A DNA stretch of 64,000 nt from Imperialibacter sp040222385 (GTDB lineage: Bacteria; Bacteroidota; Bacteroidia; Cytophagales; Cyclobacteriaceae): positions 272,358 to 336,357 of the forward strand of contig NZ_JAVKDF010000039.1 in the NCBI RefSeq assembly GCF_040222385.1, given 5' to 3'. Made by a program: the position numbers and the translations under genes. Positions 52,218-61,552 of the stretch are shown here, piece after piece; the first letter of the stretch is position 1; each line of letters opens with the position of its first letter. The notes beneath the pieces are model-generated. The model made no database searches. It saw nothing but the letters and a program-made list of their open reading frames with translations, and was not told the origin of the DNA.

Positions 52218-53312
52218 ATGAAGAATATCGATCCATCGAAACCACTCAATGATTTACCTCTACTGCCTCCTCAGGTGGATAAAGTGGAGACTATCGAAAT
52301 CCTCAAACAGGAAAGTAAAGCAGCGGTTGCCCTTGCTGAGCTGAAGGGATTGGCAAGAACACTACCCAATCAGGGTATTTTGATCAATGCCATTGTACTC
52401 AAAGAAGCACAGGCCAGTTCAGAGGTGGAGAATATTATTACTACACATGACAAGCTCTACCAGGCTTTGGCGGCCAAGTCAATGACAATTGACCCATCGA
52501 CAAAAGAAGTCCTACGGTACAGGGAAGCCCTGCTCTATGGCTTTGAAGAGATCAAAAAGAAAGGCTTCCTGAATACTAATGGTATTGCACGCATTCAGGC
52601 TATACTGGAAGAGAACGAGGCTGGGATCAGGCAGCTACCAGGTACTTCCTTGAAAAATGATCTGACAGGGAAAACAATTTATACACCGCCAGATGATAAG
52701 GAAGTAATTGTCAGACTAATGAAAAACCTAGAAGACTTTATCAATGATGAACCTGATGGAATGTCACCCCTGATCAGGATGGCCGTACAACACTACCAGT
52801 TCGAAAGCATCCACCCATTCTATGATGGAAATGGCCGAACGGGAAGGATTATCAACGTGCTTTACCTCATCCTTCACAACCTGTTGGAAATACCCATGCT
52901 TTATCTCAGTGGCTACATTATAGGCCACAAAGGAGCTTACTACAAATTGCTACAAGAGGTGAGGACTAAAGACAATTGGGAAGGTTGGATATTGTTTATG
53001 CTCAAGGCAATTGAAGATACTGCGACAAAGGCTATTTCCCAGATCCACGGAATCAACAGCATCTTCAATGAGATACAGGATAAGGTAAAAAATGAAGCCC
53101 CGAAAATCTACTCGAAAGACTTGATCGAGCAATTGTTTGTCCACCCCTATACCAAAATAGAATATATCTCTAATGGGCTGGGCGTAGAAAGAAAAGCCGC
53201 TTCCAGGTACTTAAAGACTTTGGAATCCATTGGAATCCTAAAACTCGAACCTATCGGGAAAGAGAATATTTTCATCAACCAGCAATTGTACCAACTACTG
53301 AAGCAAAGTTAG
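52218..53312 (+). CDS. Fic-family protein (class II, with inhibitory helix motif)
   Basis: A 364-residue Fic protein. The catalytic motif HPFYDGNGRTGR is at 199-210 with all expected residues. The N-terminal inhibitory motif S-x-x-x-E-N is present as Ser67 to Glu71-Asn72 (SSEVEN), which makes it self-inhibited class II. The C-terminal 80 residues are a winged-helix (YISNGLGVERKAASRYLKTL). It would transfer AMP to a protein target. It is 3 bp from the HNH gene. Confidence 0.9.
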   Translation: MKNIDPSKPLNDLPLLPPQVDKVETIEILKQESKAAVALAELKGLARTLPNQGILINAIVLKEAQASSEVENIITTHDKLYQALAAKSMTIDPSTKEVLRYREALLYGFEEIKKKGFLNTNGIARIQAILEENEAGIRQLPGTSLKNDLTGKTIYTPPDDKEVIVRLMKNLEDFINDEPDGMSPLIRMAVQHYQFESIHPFYDGNGRTGRIINVLYLILHNLLEIPMLYLSGYIIGHKGAYYKLLQEVRTKDNWEGWILFMLKAIEDTATKAISQIHGINSIFNEIQDKVKNEAPKIYSKDLIEQLFVHPYTKIEYISNGLGVERKAASRYLKTLESIGILKLEPIGKENIFINQQLYQLLKQS

Positions 53313-53315
53313 ACC

Positions 53316-53990
53316 ATGGCCAAAGCTCGAAAATCCATACCCCAAAAAACGAAATCTCTTTTACAGCAAGAGATTAACTCCCAGTGCCCAATCTGTGATG
53401 ATCAGAATGTAGATCATTTTGAAATTCATCATATTGACGAAATTCCCGAAAACAATTCCCCTGACAACCTTTTGATGCTTTGCCCGATTTGCCATTCCAA
53501 GATTACAAAAGGTGATATTAGTGAGGAGGAGGTCAAACAAATCAAGAACTATCTTATGATTAAAGCTAAAGGCAAATCCAGCGCAAAGTCATCAAACACC
53601 ATCAACATCAAAGGCAATATATCCAACTCCACGGTAGCCAATTCGATCAGTGCACAGACCATTGTTTATAAATCCAGAAGCAAACCAAAGATGGAATTCG
53701 CTGATGGTGCCATAGGTAAAAAAGCGGAATTGAAAAACTATGTGAAGCACCTGATAGATCGATATAACAAATACAAGGAAGGCGATGTTGGTAAATCCAA
53801 AATGAACTATGCTGCCATTTGGGGCATCATCAAAAAGGAATTTAAAGCTGATGCCTACCAGATTCCGGAAACCCAGTTTGAGGCTCTTTGTTTGTTCCTC
53901 CAGCATCGCATCGACAATACAAAGCAAGGCAGGATCAACAGAGGGAAAGGACACAAAAATTACTCAGGGTTCGGTGACATTTATAAATAG
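53316..53990 (+). CDS. HNH-nuclease-like protein with ORF6C-like C-terminus
   Basis: A 224-residue protein. The N-terminal HNH zinc module has CPIC (24-27), EIHHIDEIPE with His38-His39, then CPICH (56-60). A Ser/Asn/Ile-rich linker leads to a C-terminal part (AELKNYVKHLIDRYNKYKEG, AAIWGIIKKEFKADAYQIPE) resembling the ORF6C domain of prophage antirepressors. It starts 3 bp after the Fic stop, so the two are probably co-translated. A role as Fic partner, nuclease or regulator is open. Confidence 0.75.
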   Translation: MAKARKSIPQKTKSLLQQEINSQCPICDDQNVDHFEIHHIDEIPENNSPDNLLMLCPICHSKITKGDISEEEVKQIKNYLMIKAKGKSSAKSSNTINIKGNISNSTVANSISAQTIVYKSRSKPKMEFADGAIGKKAELKNYVKHLIDRYNKYKEGDVGKSKMNYAAIWGIIKKEFKADAYQIPETQFEALCLFLQHRIDNTKQGRINRGKGHKNYSGFGDIYK

Positions 53991-54017
53991 GTATTCATTT
54001 TCTGTGATCAAAACCTG

Positions 54018-54602
54018 ATGAAACATTTGAGCGGTAAACAGCAATTCGTCATTCACCTGAATGATATAAGTCCATTATCCTCACAGGTAAGTGATGCAAT
54101 TTTGAATATGCTGTCTGAGGTCAAAATCAAAAAGAACCATGACCTCCAGTCCATCGGCCAGACCTGCAAGACGATCTACTTTGTACAGCAAGGAGTGGCA
54201 AGGATTTATTATTACAAAGATGGAAAGGACGTGACAGAATATTTTGCGTTCGAAAATGACTTGATCATCCGGGCAGAGAGCCTCTTTACGGGAAAGCCCA
54301 GTCACAAAGCAATTCAGTCCATCAGCGACACCAATTTTATAGCCATTCCAGCCCGGCAACTTTTTGCGCTCTTTGACCAGCACCGGGATATTGAGCGGTT
54401 GTTTCGCAAAATTGTAGAACACTCCTATGTCGACACCATCAATCGCCTCGAAAGCTTGCAATTCCATGCCGCTGAAGAACGCTACCGCTCCCTGATCGAA
54501 AAGTCCCCTGAAGTGATACAAGAAATCCCACTCAAACACATTGCTTCTTATTTGGGCATCACCCAGGTAAGTCTAAGCCGGATCAGGGCTAATATTTCCT
54601 GA
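54018..54602 (+). CDS. Crp/Fnr-family cyclic-nucleotide-binding-fold regulator
   Basis: A 194-residue regulator. The cNMP-binding fold spans about 20-120 (CKTIYFVQQGVARIYYYKDG, FAFENDLIIRAESLFTG). The C-terminal helix-turn-helix is IPLKHIASYLGITQVSLSRI. It lies just upstream of the rhodanese-persulfide dioxygenase gene and may respond to sulfide or redox state. No operator was located. Confidence 0.85.
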   Translation: MKHLSGKQQFVIHLNDISPLSSQVSDAILNMLSEVKIKKNHDLQSIGQTCKTIYFVQQGVARIYYYKDGKDVTEYFAFENDLIIRAESLFTGKPSHKAIQSISDTNFIAIPARQLFALFDQHRDIERLFRKIVEHSYVDTINRLESLQFHAAEERYRSLIEKSPEVIQEIPLKHIASYLGITQVSLSRIRANIS

Positions 54603-54671
54603 TTATTTAACAAATGTAAAAGGATTCCATTGCCACAATCCGGTCTTTTGCATTATCAAAAGATTAAAGCG

Positions 54672-55775
54672 ATGGAGCAAAAAGAGATCAATACCCAAAT
54701 ACTCAGTGAATGGCTGGACACTGGCAAAAAAGTAAATGTGCTTGACATCAGGCCAACACACGAACGTGAAGAATGGCACATCCCCGGAAGCATTCATATC
54801 GATGCTTATGAGGAGCTGAAGAAGAACTACCCGGACGCTTTAAAGTCAGTAGATTTTGATAAATCCATTCCGGTAGTTACCGTTTGCTCAGGGGGAAAAA
54901 CCAGCTTGGTAGCTGCCCAACTATTGCATCATTCAGGATACGAATCCTACAACCTGCAAGGCGGCATGAAGGCTTGGAGCTTGTCATGGAACACCGCTTC
55001 CCTGGCATTTGACTATTTCGAGATCATCCAATTCAGACGAACTGGCAAAGGATGCCTTTCCTACATGATCGTTTCAGGTCAGGAAGCCATGGTTGTAGAT
55101 CCCTCGTTACCTGTGGAGGTTTATCAGGAGGTCATTGACCAGAGAAAACTGACTTTAAAGTACGTTGCGGATACACACATCCATGCAGACCATTTAAGCC
55201 GGTCAAAAGAACTGGCGGAAACCTTCGGCCTTAAACCTTCCATTCCGGAAAATGATAAATTGACATTCCCATTTCACTCCATTTCAGACGGTACCACCTT
55301 TAAATTTGGTGATATTCAGATAAAAGCCATCCACACTCCGGGGCACACACTAGAAAGCACTTCATACCTCATTGAGGATAAAGCACTGCTTACAGGTGAT
55401 ACACTGTTTACCAATGGAGTAGGCAGACCTGACCTGAAAGCCAATGAAGCGGAAGCCAGACACAAAGCAAGTCTGCTTTACCACTCACTAAGAAAACTGC
55501 TCGAACTGGATAAATCCATCCTGGTGTTGCCTGGCCATACCAGCCAGCCGGTTGCTTTTGACCGTAAACCCATTCAGGCCAGTATCGAGGAGGTATTAAT
55601 GAATGTGTCAATGCTTCATCAGGAAGAAGATGCTTTTATCCAAACACTCCTGAACCGGATACCTACCACTCCTGCAAACTACCTCACCATTGTCGAGAAA
55701 AACCTTTCAGGTGATTTTACAGGCATCAACCTGACTGACCTGGAGGCTGGTGCCAACAGGTGTGCTATTTCGTAA
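54672..55775 (+). CDS. Rhodanese-metallo-beta-lactamase fusion (persulfide dioxygenase-like)
   Basis: A 367-residue fusion. The N-terminal rhodanese has its catalytic Cys72 in VVTVCSGGKTS. The C-terminal MBL domain has HIHADHLS (His169, His171, Asp173, His174), and GHTLEST and LTGDTLF complete the ETHE1-type site. ATG 54672 is used; a TTG at 54630 extends it. Such fusions oxidise glutathione persulfide and pass sulfane sulfur. It is followed 6 bp on by an MFS transporter. Confidence 0.88.
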   Translation: MEQKEINTQILSEWLDTGKKVNVLDIRPTHEREEWHIPGSIHIDAYEELKKNYPDALKSVDFDKSIPVVTVCSGGKTSLVAAQLLHHSGYESYNLQGGMKAWSLSWNTASLAFDYFEIIQFRRTGKGCLSYMIVSGQEAMVVDPSLPVEVYQEVIDQRKLTLKYVADTHIHADHLSRSKELAETFGLKPSIPENDKLTFPFHSISDGTTFKFGDIQIKAIHTPGHTLESTSYLIEDKALLTGDTLFTNGVGRPDLKANEAEARHKASLLYHSLRKLLELDKSILVLPGHTSQPVAFDRKPIQASIEEVLMNVSMLHQEEDAFIQTLLNRIPTTPANYLTIVEKNLSGDFTGINLTDLEAGANRCAIS

Positions 55776-55781
55776 GGAGTT

Positions 55782-56975
55782 ATGGAGGTCAAACTAGGAT
55801 TAAAAGAGAACTGGAGGCAGTTCACCTTACTGGTCATTATCAATGGCTTTGTGGGTGGTATGGTCGGACTTGAACGTACCATTCTCCCCCAGATTGCCGA
55901 AGCAGATTTTGGTATAGCGGCCAAAACATCCATACTATCATTCATTGTAGTTTTCGGTATTTCCAAAGCCATTACCAATTATTACACCGGTGCTTTCGCC
56001 AACAGGATTGGACGTAAGAACCTGTTGGTCATCGGTTGGTTGTTAGGGCTTCCTGTTCCTCTTATCCTGATCTATGCCACAAACTGGAATTGGATCATAG
56101 CGGCCAATATCCTGCTGGGGATCAATCAGGGGCTTACCTGGTCCAGCACGGTAGTAATGAAAATTGACTTGGTAGGTGATAAGAACAGAGGACTAGCCAT
56201 GGGGTTGAATGAATCCGCAGGCTATCTGGCTGTGGGAATAGTGGCATTCCTTACCGGGTGGATCGCATCTGAATATGGCCTTCGTCCCTATCCGTTTTAT
56301 TTGGGAATCGGCTTTGCCATAACTGGTTTGCTGGCCAGCCATTTCCTGGTAAAAGACACAGTTCACCATGTCAATTCAGAGATCAAAGTAAGCCAGGTTC
56401 AGAAATTGAAAAACATATTTCGAGAAACAACCTGGACAAACCCAAATCTTGGTTCCATCACGCAAGCCGGACTAGTCAACAACCTCAATGACGGCATGAT
56501 CTGGGGGCTATTTCCAATTCTCTTAGCAAGTAAAGGTTTTAGTTTAGGAGAAGTCGGAAAAATAGTGGCTATTTATCCGATAGTATGGGGATTGGGTCAA
56601 CTGGCTACCGGGAAACTGGCTGATATACTAGTAAAAAAATCCATGCTGTTTTGGGGAATGCTAATGCAGGGCATTGCCATAACGGCTATGATATATGCCA
56701 CTTCATTTGTCCAGTTTACAATTTTGAGTATCATTTTAGGAATCGGTACGGCTGTCGTATATCCTACATTCCTGGCAGCAATTGCGGATTACACACACCC
56801 AGAACAACGGGCAAACAGCATCGGTGTATTCAGGTTGTGGCGGGATCTGGGTTATGCTATCGGAGCAATTTTGACGGGAGTTACAGCCGACTTTTTTGGG
56901 ATTGAAACGGCAGTGGTATTGATCGGGGCAATTACCCTGCTATCATCATTTATCATAAAATTAAGGATGAACTAA
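55782..56975 (+). CDS. MFS transporter
   Basis: A 397-residue protein with about twelve membrane spans. The MFS motif A-like segment is TGAFANRIGRKNLLVIG, and the GINQGLTWSSTVVMKIDLVG region is also family-like. It is 6 bp downstream of the rhodanese-MBL gene, so transport of a sulfur compound or a metal complex is likely but unproven. Confidence 0.85.
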   Translation: MEVKLGLKENWRQFTLLVIINGFVGGMVGLERTILPQIAEADFGIAAKTSILSFIVVFGISKAITNYYTGAFANRIGRKNLLVIGWLLGLPVPLILIYATNWNWIIAANILLGINQGLTWSSTVVMKIDLVGDKNRGLAMGLNESAGYLAVGIVAFLTGWIASEYGLRPYPFYLGIGFAITGLLASHFLVKDTVHHVNSEIKVSQVQKLKNIFRETTWTNPNLGSITQAGLVNNLNDGMIWGLFPILLASKGFSLGEVGKIVAIYPIVWGLGQLATGKLADILVKKSMLFWGMLMQGIAITAMIYATSFVQFTILSIILGIGTAVVYPTFLAAIADYTHPEQRANSIGVFRLWRDLGYAIGAILTGVTADFFGIETAVVLIGAITLLSSFIIKLRMN

Positions 56976-57025
56976 AGTCCATGCCAACCCGACTGATTGC
57001 CAGATTTAATTTTTAGTTTTATGAA

Positions 57026-58030
57026 GTGACAGAAGCTCTATACCCATACGTAAATTCTCTTACTGCATACAGCATGATCATTTCTGCCATCCTGGTTCTT
57101 AAGGACAGAAACAAGATCAGAGGAGCCTATGCGGTTCTTGGGTTTATCACCTGCGTTTTCCTGTATCTCATAATAGATTTTGTGACCTTTCCTTTGCTCA
57201 AATGGATATTTGTAATAGGCCCGTTTTTACTTCCATTCTCTTTCTGGATGATGGCAAGGACGCTTTTCAATGACGATCCGTTATCACCCAAGCGAATATT
57301 GATTTATATAATCACAGCCACCTTCGTTTACTACGGTCTTTATTGCACTACAAATCTCACAGATTGGGATAAAATCTCGTCAATTGCAGGTAGGGCGCTA
57401 TCGATTTTTTTTATTGGCCTGGCAATAATCGAGGCACAATCGGGGAAACGCTCCGACCTGGATGAGGAAAGAATCCGGTTGAGGAAGTACTTCACCTACT
57501 TCATCGGATTGGTGGTGTTCATTACCATTCTATCAGAATTGGGATTAACTAAAGATGAGCAGGAACTGCCCAAACTAATCCAACGAAGCGCCATTCTGCT
57601 TTTCAACACGTTCTTTATTGGCTTGAATGTTTCCATTAAAAGCCAATTGTTTGATACTCGCAGGAAAAACACAGAGGTAAAGCACCCAGACCTGATTGAA
57701 AAGATCCAGAAAATCATGATTGACAGAGAGTTCTACCGAAAGGAAAAACTGATGATTGGCCAGTTGGCAGAAGCGATTGGTGAACAGGAATACCGGGTGA
57801 GAAAAGTGATCAACCAGGAAATGGGATACCGCAATTTCATTGACTTTGTTAATTCCTATCGGGTCAGGGAGGCGTCAACCCTTCTGAAAGACAGGGAAAA
57901 ATCTAATCTTACAATACTTGAAATTGCTTACAAAACAGGGTTCAACTCCATAGGTCCATTCAATCGATCATTTAAACAGGCGACAGGGTTCACCCCCACT
58001 GATTACAGAAGAAAACACTCCGGCAATTAA
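57026..58030 (+). CDS. Membrane-associated AraC-family regulator
   Basis: A 334-residue protein from GTG 57026. About six or seven membrane spans occupy residues 5-205. A C-terminal AraC helix-turn-helix pair follows (QEYRVRKVINQEMGYRNFIDFVNSYR... and LEIAYKTGFNSIGPFNRSFK, split here). An ATG at 57021 is out of frame. It probably senses an envelope signal and controls the adjacent desaturase-like gene or the MFS group. Confidence 0.85.
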   Translation: MTEALYPYVNSLTAYSMIISAILVLKDRNKIRGAYAVLGFITCVFLYLIIDFVTFPLLKWIFVIGPFLLPFSFWMMARTLFNDDPLSPKRILIYIITATFVYYGLYCTTNLTDWDKISSIAGRALSIFFIGLAIIEAQSGKRSDLDEERIRLRKYFTYFIGLVVFITILSELGLTKDEQELPKLIQRSAILLFNTFFIGLNVSIKSQLFDTRRKNTEVKHPDLIEKIQKIMIDREFYRKEKLMIGQLAEAIGEQEYRVRKVINQEMGYRNFIDFVNSYRVREASTLLKDREKSNLTILEIAYKTGFNSIGPFNRSFKQATGFTPTDYRRKHSGN

Positions 58031-58123
58031 TCCTTGCCGATTTTGAAATCGGCCAGCATTCTCCATTACAGGAGAGAATCTCATGATGTCCATCCCTAGT
58101 TTGGCAGAAAAAAATCACGGATT

Positions 58124-59713
58124 ATGGATACACTTCTCAACGAGTTTTTATCAGCCTATGGCAAAATTATCATTATCGATTTCCTCAGGTACTTTATCCC
58201 TGCCAGTGCAGCCTTTTTAATCTTTTGGTTACTGCTCAAAAAGGCATTGAATCATCGGTTTATCCAGTCCAATTGGCCTAAGACGACCAAACTTTGGTAT
58301 GAATTCCGGTACTCCCTGAGCACAGTACTCATCTTTGCCACAATTGGCACAGGTGTCCATCTGGCCAATCAAAAAGGCTATTTTCACATTTACCACGATA
58401 TACCAGAATATGGATGGGCTTACTTCATGTTGAGTCTGGTAATCATGATTGTATTTCACGACACTTATTTCTACTGGACTCACCGGTGGATGCATCATCC
58501 CAGGATTTACAAATATATTCACAAGGTACACCACATGAGCACCAATCCGTCTCCTTGGGCAGCTTATTCTTTCCATCCTTTGGAAGCCATTGTTCAAGCC
58601 CTGGTGTTACCAATAATGTTGGTATTCATGCCCGTTCACGGGCTCATTCTGTTCATTTTTCTAACTTATATGATCCTTCGAAATGTACATGGACACTTAG
58701 GCTTTGAACTGTTCCCAAAAGGCTTTATCCGAAATAATTGGATCAACTGGCATACCACAACCACACATCACAACATGCATCACCACTATTTCAACTGCAA
58801 TTACGGACTATACTTCTTGTGGTGGGATAAGTGGATGAAAACAAATGACAAGAGATATGAAGAAGAATTTCAAGAGGTAACGTCCCGAAAAAAATCTTGC
58901 CCTGTGAAACTTAAAGCCCTTACGCTGTTACTCCTCTTTACAGTTTCAGCTCAGGCTCAATCTCCTACAGGCAAGTGGATGACCTTTAATGAGAGTACTG
59001 GAGCACCTTTATCGGTTATTCATATCTATCAGAATTCTCAAACCAATTCGTGGGAAGGCAAAATTGATAGTGTGATCCTGCAACCTAATCAGGGAAAAAA
59101 TCCCATCTGTATTAGTTGTCCTGATGATTTTAAAGATCAGCCTGTCTTAGGTCTTCAATTCGTTTGGGGCTTTAAAAAGTCAGGAAACGAATGGATTGAT
59201 GGTAAGATCCTCGACCCGGAAAGTGGGAGTATTTACAACAGTAAAATATGGTTTGAAAGCGAAGATGAAATAAGAGTGAGAGGTTATGGGGGGCCGTTTG
59301 ATCTATTTTACCGGACACAAACGTGGAGGAGGCTTTCAGGAAATGGAATCAACGGACTATGGGAGACAATTGACGATCGCTTTCAACAGGTGAAAGCACA
59401 TGTGAAACTCGAAGAGAAGGGTAATGAACTGACAGGAACTATCCAAAAAATATTTCTCCTGCCTCATGAGGGTAACTATCCTATATGTGTTGAGTGTGAT
59501 GGCCATCTCAAAGACAAACCAATTGTTGGGATGAAATTTATGTATGGGTTCAAAGAAAATGGCGATGATTGGGACAATGGTTCCATTCTTGATCCCGCCA
59601 ATGGAGTTACGTATTGGGCGAAATTCTGGTTGAAAGACAAGGATACATTGATGATCCGTGGCTATTGGGGGCCGTTTTATCGCACACAAGAATGGAAGCG
59701 GTACAAGCTTTAG
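58124..59713 (+). CDS. Fatty-acid-hydroxylase/sterol-desaturase protein fused to two DUF2147 domains
   Basis: A 529-residue fusion. Residues of about 1-250 are a membrane di-iron hydroxylase (HDTYFYWTHRWMHH, HKVHH and HHNMHHHYF histidine clusters). A further hydrophobic segment with a VSAQAQSPTGKW junction (about residue 280) precedes two DUF2147-like domains (about 283-405 and 410-529), each with a GKW/GLWETI start and CxxCxxDxxD-like cysteines (ICISCPDDFKDQP, ICVECDGHLKDKP). I know of no standard fusion of this kind. It would modify a lipid in the membrane and bind something in the periplasm. Confidence 0.85.
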   Translation: MDTLLNEFLSAYGKIIIIDFLRYFIPASAAFLIFWLLLKKALNHRFIQSNWPKTTKLWYEFRYSLSTVLIFATIGTGVHLANQKGYFHIYHDIPEYGWAYFMLSLVIMIVFHDTYFYWTHRWMHHPRIYKYIHKVHHMSTNPSPWAAYSFHPLEAIVQALVLPIMLVFMPVHGLILFIFLTYMILRNVHGHLGFELFPKGFIRNNWINWHTTTTHHNMHHHYFNCNYGLYFLWWDKWMKTNDKRYEEEFQEVTSRKKSCPVKLKALTLLLLFTVSAQAQSPTGKWMTFNESTGAPLSVIHIYQNSQTNSWEGKIDSVILQPNQGKNPICISCPDDFKDQPVLGLQFVWGFKKSGNEWIDGKILDPESGSIYNSKIWFESEDEIRVRGYGGPFDLFYRTQTWRRLSGNGINGLWETIDDRFQQVKAHVKLEEKGNELTGTIQKIFLLPHEGNYPICVECDGHLKDKPIVGMKFMYGFKENGDDWDNGSILDPANGVTYWAKFWLKDKDTLMIRGYWGPFYRTQEWKRYKL

Positions 59714-60856
59714 ATAATCATCCAACCCCAATCCCTTGTGCCTTCAGCCTGCTCATTCCGCTACGCTTCACTCACAAGCTTACAGCACCGCACAGCAAGA
59801 GTAGCCCGTTATTCCGTTCCGTTGCACTGCACTCCATACCGTGCCACACTTGCTTTTCCCAACGCTCAAACCCCACGCAGGAAAAGCGGTGTTCGTCTTT
59901 CGCCCTCGGCATAGCATCATGCCAGGCCACCACAGCCCATTTTTTGAAAGTGTTTGTCTTTTATTGGTCAAAAAATAAGCTGTGTTGCCTTACGGTCTCC
60001 GCTAAAGCTCCGAGCCTGTCATGCTGCTTGCAACTCGGTTGTCATCCTCACGGCAGCCTACTCTGTCTTTTTAGCCCTGCCAGTCGTCCCTTTGTGGCAT
60101 AGCTAAAAATCCACCGGCTGCCAGTGTTTTTGCTCGCCTGCGGGTCGCTGCGGGCTGCGGGACTGTCATGCTTTTTGCAACAACCCAACGGTATCCTTGC
60201 ACACAGGCAATCGCTTATACCTTTCCCAATGCTCAAAGCAAAAAATCACGCCAGCCCTTGTGTAGTTCCGTTTCATTCCGGGCTTTTGTGGAGGATCAAA
60301 TTACAAAAGCCCTGCATTCCACTTCACACATAGCAAGCCCCCGCAGCTCGTCCCTCACTGCTTTCCGGTCTAGCCCCCTTGCTCCACTCGCAGGCGGCTC
60401 GCAAGCCTCCGTTCGTTCCTCTCTACGGCTGGCTTGGCCGTTCGTCCATTACGCTGCGCTCCACAGCCTCCGTCCAGCCGTTTTAGCTCAAGGCTGTTTT
60501 TTCCTGCGTGGGGTTCCTGACGCACTATCGTTCCAAACCACATTCTCGTTTGCAGTTGAATGTTATCCATGATTCCTTTTGAATCGAAGTGACCTCTCCG
60601 GAAAGAAAACAAAACAAAGAGTGCAGCTAAGTTAGGCGGGCCCCACAAGGCCAACCCTAATCAGGACCGTCAAGGTCAAGCCCTTCGGGTTTTTGAAAAA
60701 ATCTCCACCCTCTGGGTAGTATTTTTCCAAAAAACCTTGACTGCCCTGTCCATGCCCACCTGACTAAAGGCTTTCTCTTTTCTTTTTTTCCCTTTTTTCT
60801 TTTCTCTTTTGAAATGTGTGCGAAGCGCAGCGAGCAAAACTTTAAATGCTCATACT
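59714..60856. other. Non-coding region, 1.1 kb, with candidate transfer/replication origin
   Basis: No convincing gene: the frames on both strands overlap one another and have no family-like composition. It contains diverged internal repeats (TGTCATGCTxxTTGCAAC near 60017 and 60165), a nested hairpin (60669-60741) and a 40-base pure pyrimidine tract (60771-60810). It precedes the DUF6943 gene. Confidence 0.55.
60669..60741 (+). other. Nested hairpin, candidate oriT or structured RNA
   Basis: The outer arms GTCAAGGT (60669-60676) and ACCTTGAC (60734-60741) are perfect. Inside, TTTTGAAAAAAT pairs with ATTTTTCCAAAA (one mismatch), and ACCC-TCT-GGGT caps it. A small CCC-TTCG-GGG hairpin sits in the left arm. 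Such long nested dyads are typical of transfer or replication origins, but no nic site can be recognised. Confidence 0.5.
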
Positions 60857-61279
60857 ATGCACACTTTTCAGATCAAAACTTATCGAAAAAACTCCACCAG
60901 CTCTAAGCCTCATTTCTTCATTCTTTCCAAAGGACTGAATGCGGGAAAGCCGCTCGAAACCCCTTGTCCCAATTGCTTCGCCATCAACACAGAATCGGAG
61001 GAGGCACGGAACTTTTATTTCTGGCTCTCTTACGGTCTTTGGCAGGCACAGGCGTTCACGCCATACCTGACCGGTTCTGTTGTCCCATTCATCAGGATAG
61101 GTGATGCCAGGGCGGTATTGCTGGCAGGGCAGGAAAAGGCCTTGAAAGACCGTAGGAAGTACCTAAAGTCATTGGCACTCCTTCAGGACTTTGAGCAGAA
61201 AACCAATATCCTGCAAAAGCAGGTGGAGCTCGTGAAACAGGTCAAGAGGGCTATCATGTTTCAGATACTCCTGGAATGA
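60857..61279 (+). CDS. DUF6943 family protein
   Basis: A 140-residue soluble protein starting MHTFQIKTYRKN. Its body (ETPCPNCFAINTESEEARNF, FWLSYGLWQAQAFTPYLTGS, FIRIGDARAVLL) matches the DUF6943 family of Bacteroidota mobile elements. A coiled-coil C-terminus follows (FEQKTNILQKQVELVKQVKR). The role in the element is unknown. An upstream ATG at 60809 is less likely because it runs through pyrimidine-rich leader sequence. Confidence 0.82.
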   Translation: MHTFQIKTYRKNSTSSKPHFFILSKGLNAGKPLETPCPNCFAINTESEEARNFYFWLSYGLWQAQAFTPYLTGSVVPFIRIGDARAVLLAGQEKALKDRRKYLKSLALLQDFEQKTNILQKQVELVKQVKRAIMFQILLE

Positions 61280-61280
61280 A

Positions 61281-61305
61281 AAAAGGCCCCACGAGGAGGC
61301 CTTTT
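61281..61305. terminator. Bidirectional terminator between convergent genes
   Basis: AAAAGGCC (61281-61288) and GGCCTTTT (61298-61305) form an 8-bp perfect stem with A-run and T-run on either side, so both strands can terminate here. Confidence 0.82.
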
Positions 61306-61342
61306 CATTGAGAGGAACACAAACTTTCCCGACTTGCGGGAA

Positions 61343-61552
61343 TCACATCCCCTTCGGAGGTGGATGTTTTCTTTTGAACCGTTGGAATAACACCTTTAGC
61401 AGAATGGACACGGTAAAGCTCACTAATGCTCCGACAGCAGCCAATACACAGGTGTGGAGGATATCCCCGGAGCTGACGTTCACCAAGACACTCAGCAACG
61501 TACCTCCGGCAGTTCCTGCCTTCATGCCTCCTCCACTTACCAGGTTAGCCAT
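61343..61552 (-). CDS. Small membrane protein of the DUF5675 cassette
   Basis: A 69-residue protein with a Gly-rich start and two hydrophobic segments (about 18-30 and 34-56, CVLAAVGALVSFTVSILL), ending in a basic tail. It has the size and topology of phage holins but no sequence match I can name. It overlaps the next upstream gene by 8 bp. Confidence 0.65.
   Translation of the reverse strand: MANLVSGGGMKAGTAGGTLLSVLVNVSSGDILHTCVLAAVGALVSFTVSILLKVLFQRFKRKHPPPKGM

Noticed and set aside
59614..60102. 162-residue frame running out of the desaturase fusion gene
   Set aside because: It overlaps the end of a real gene in another frame and then low-complexity Ser/Pro/His-rich sequence.
60168..60654. 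Overlapping frames of 134 and 94 residues on opposite strands
   Set aside because: They mirror each other over the same GC-rich stretch with no recognisable domain.
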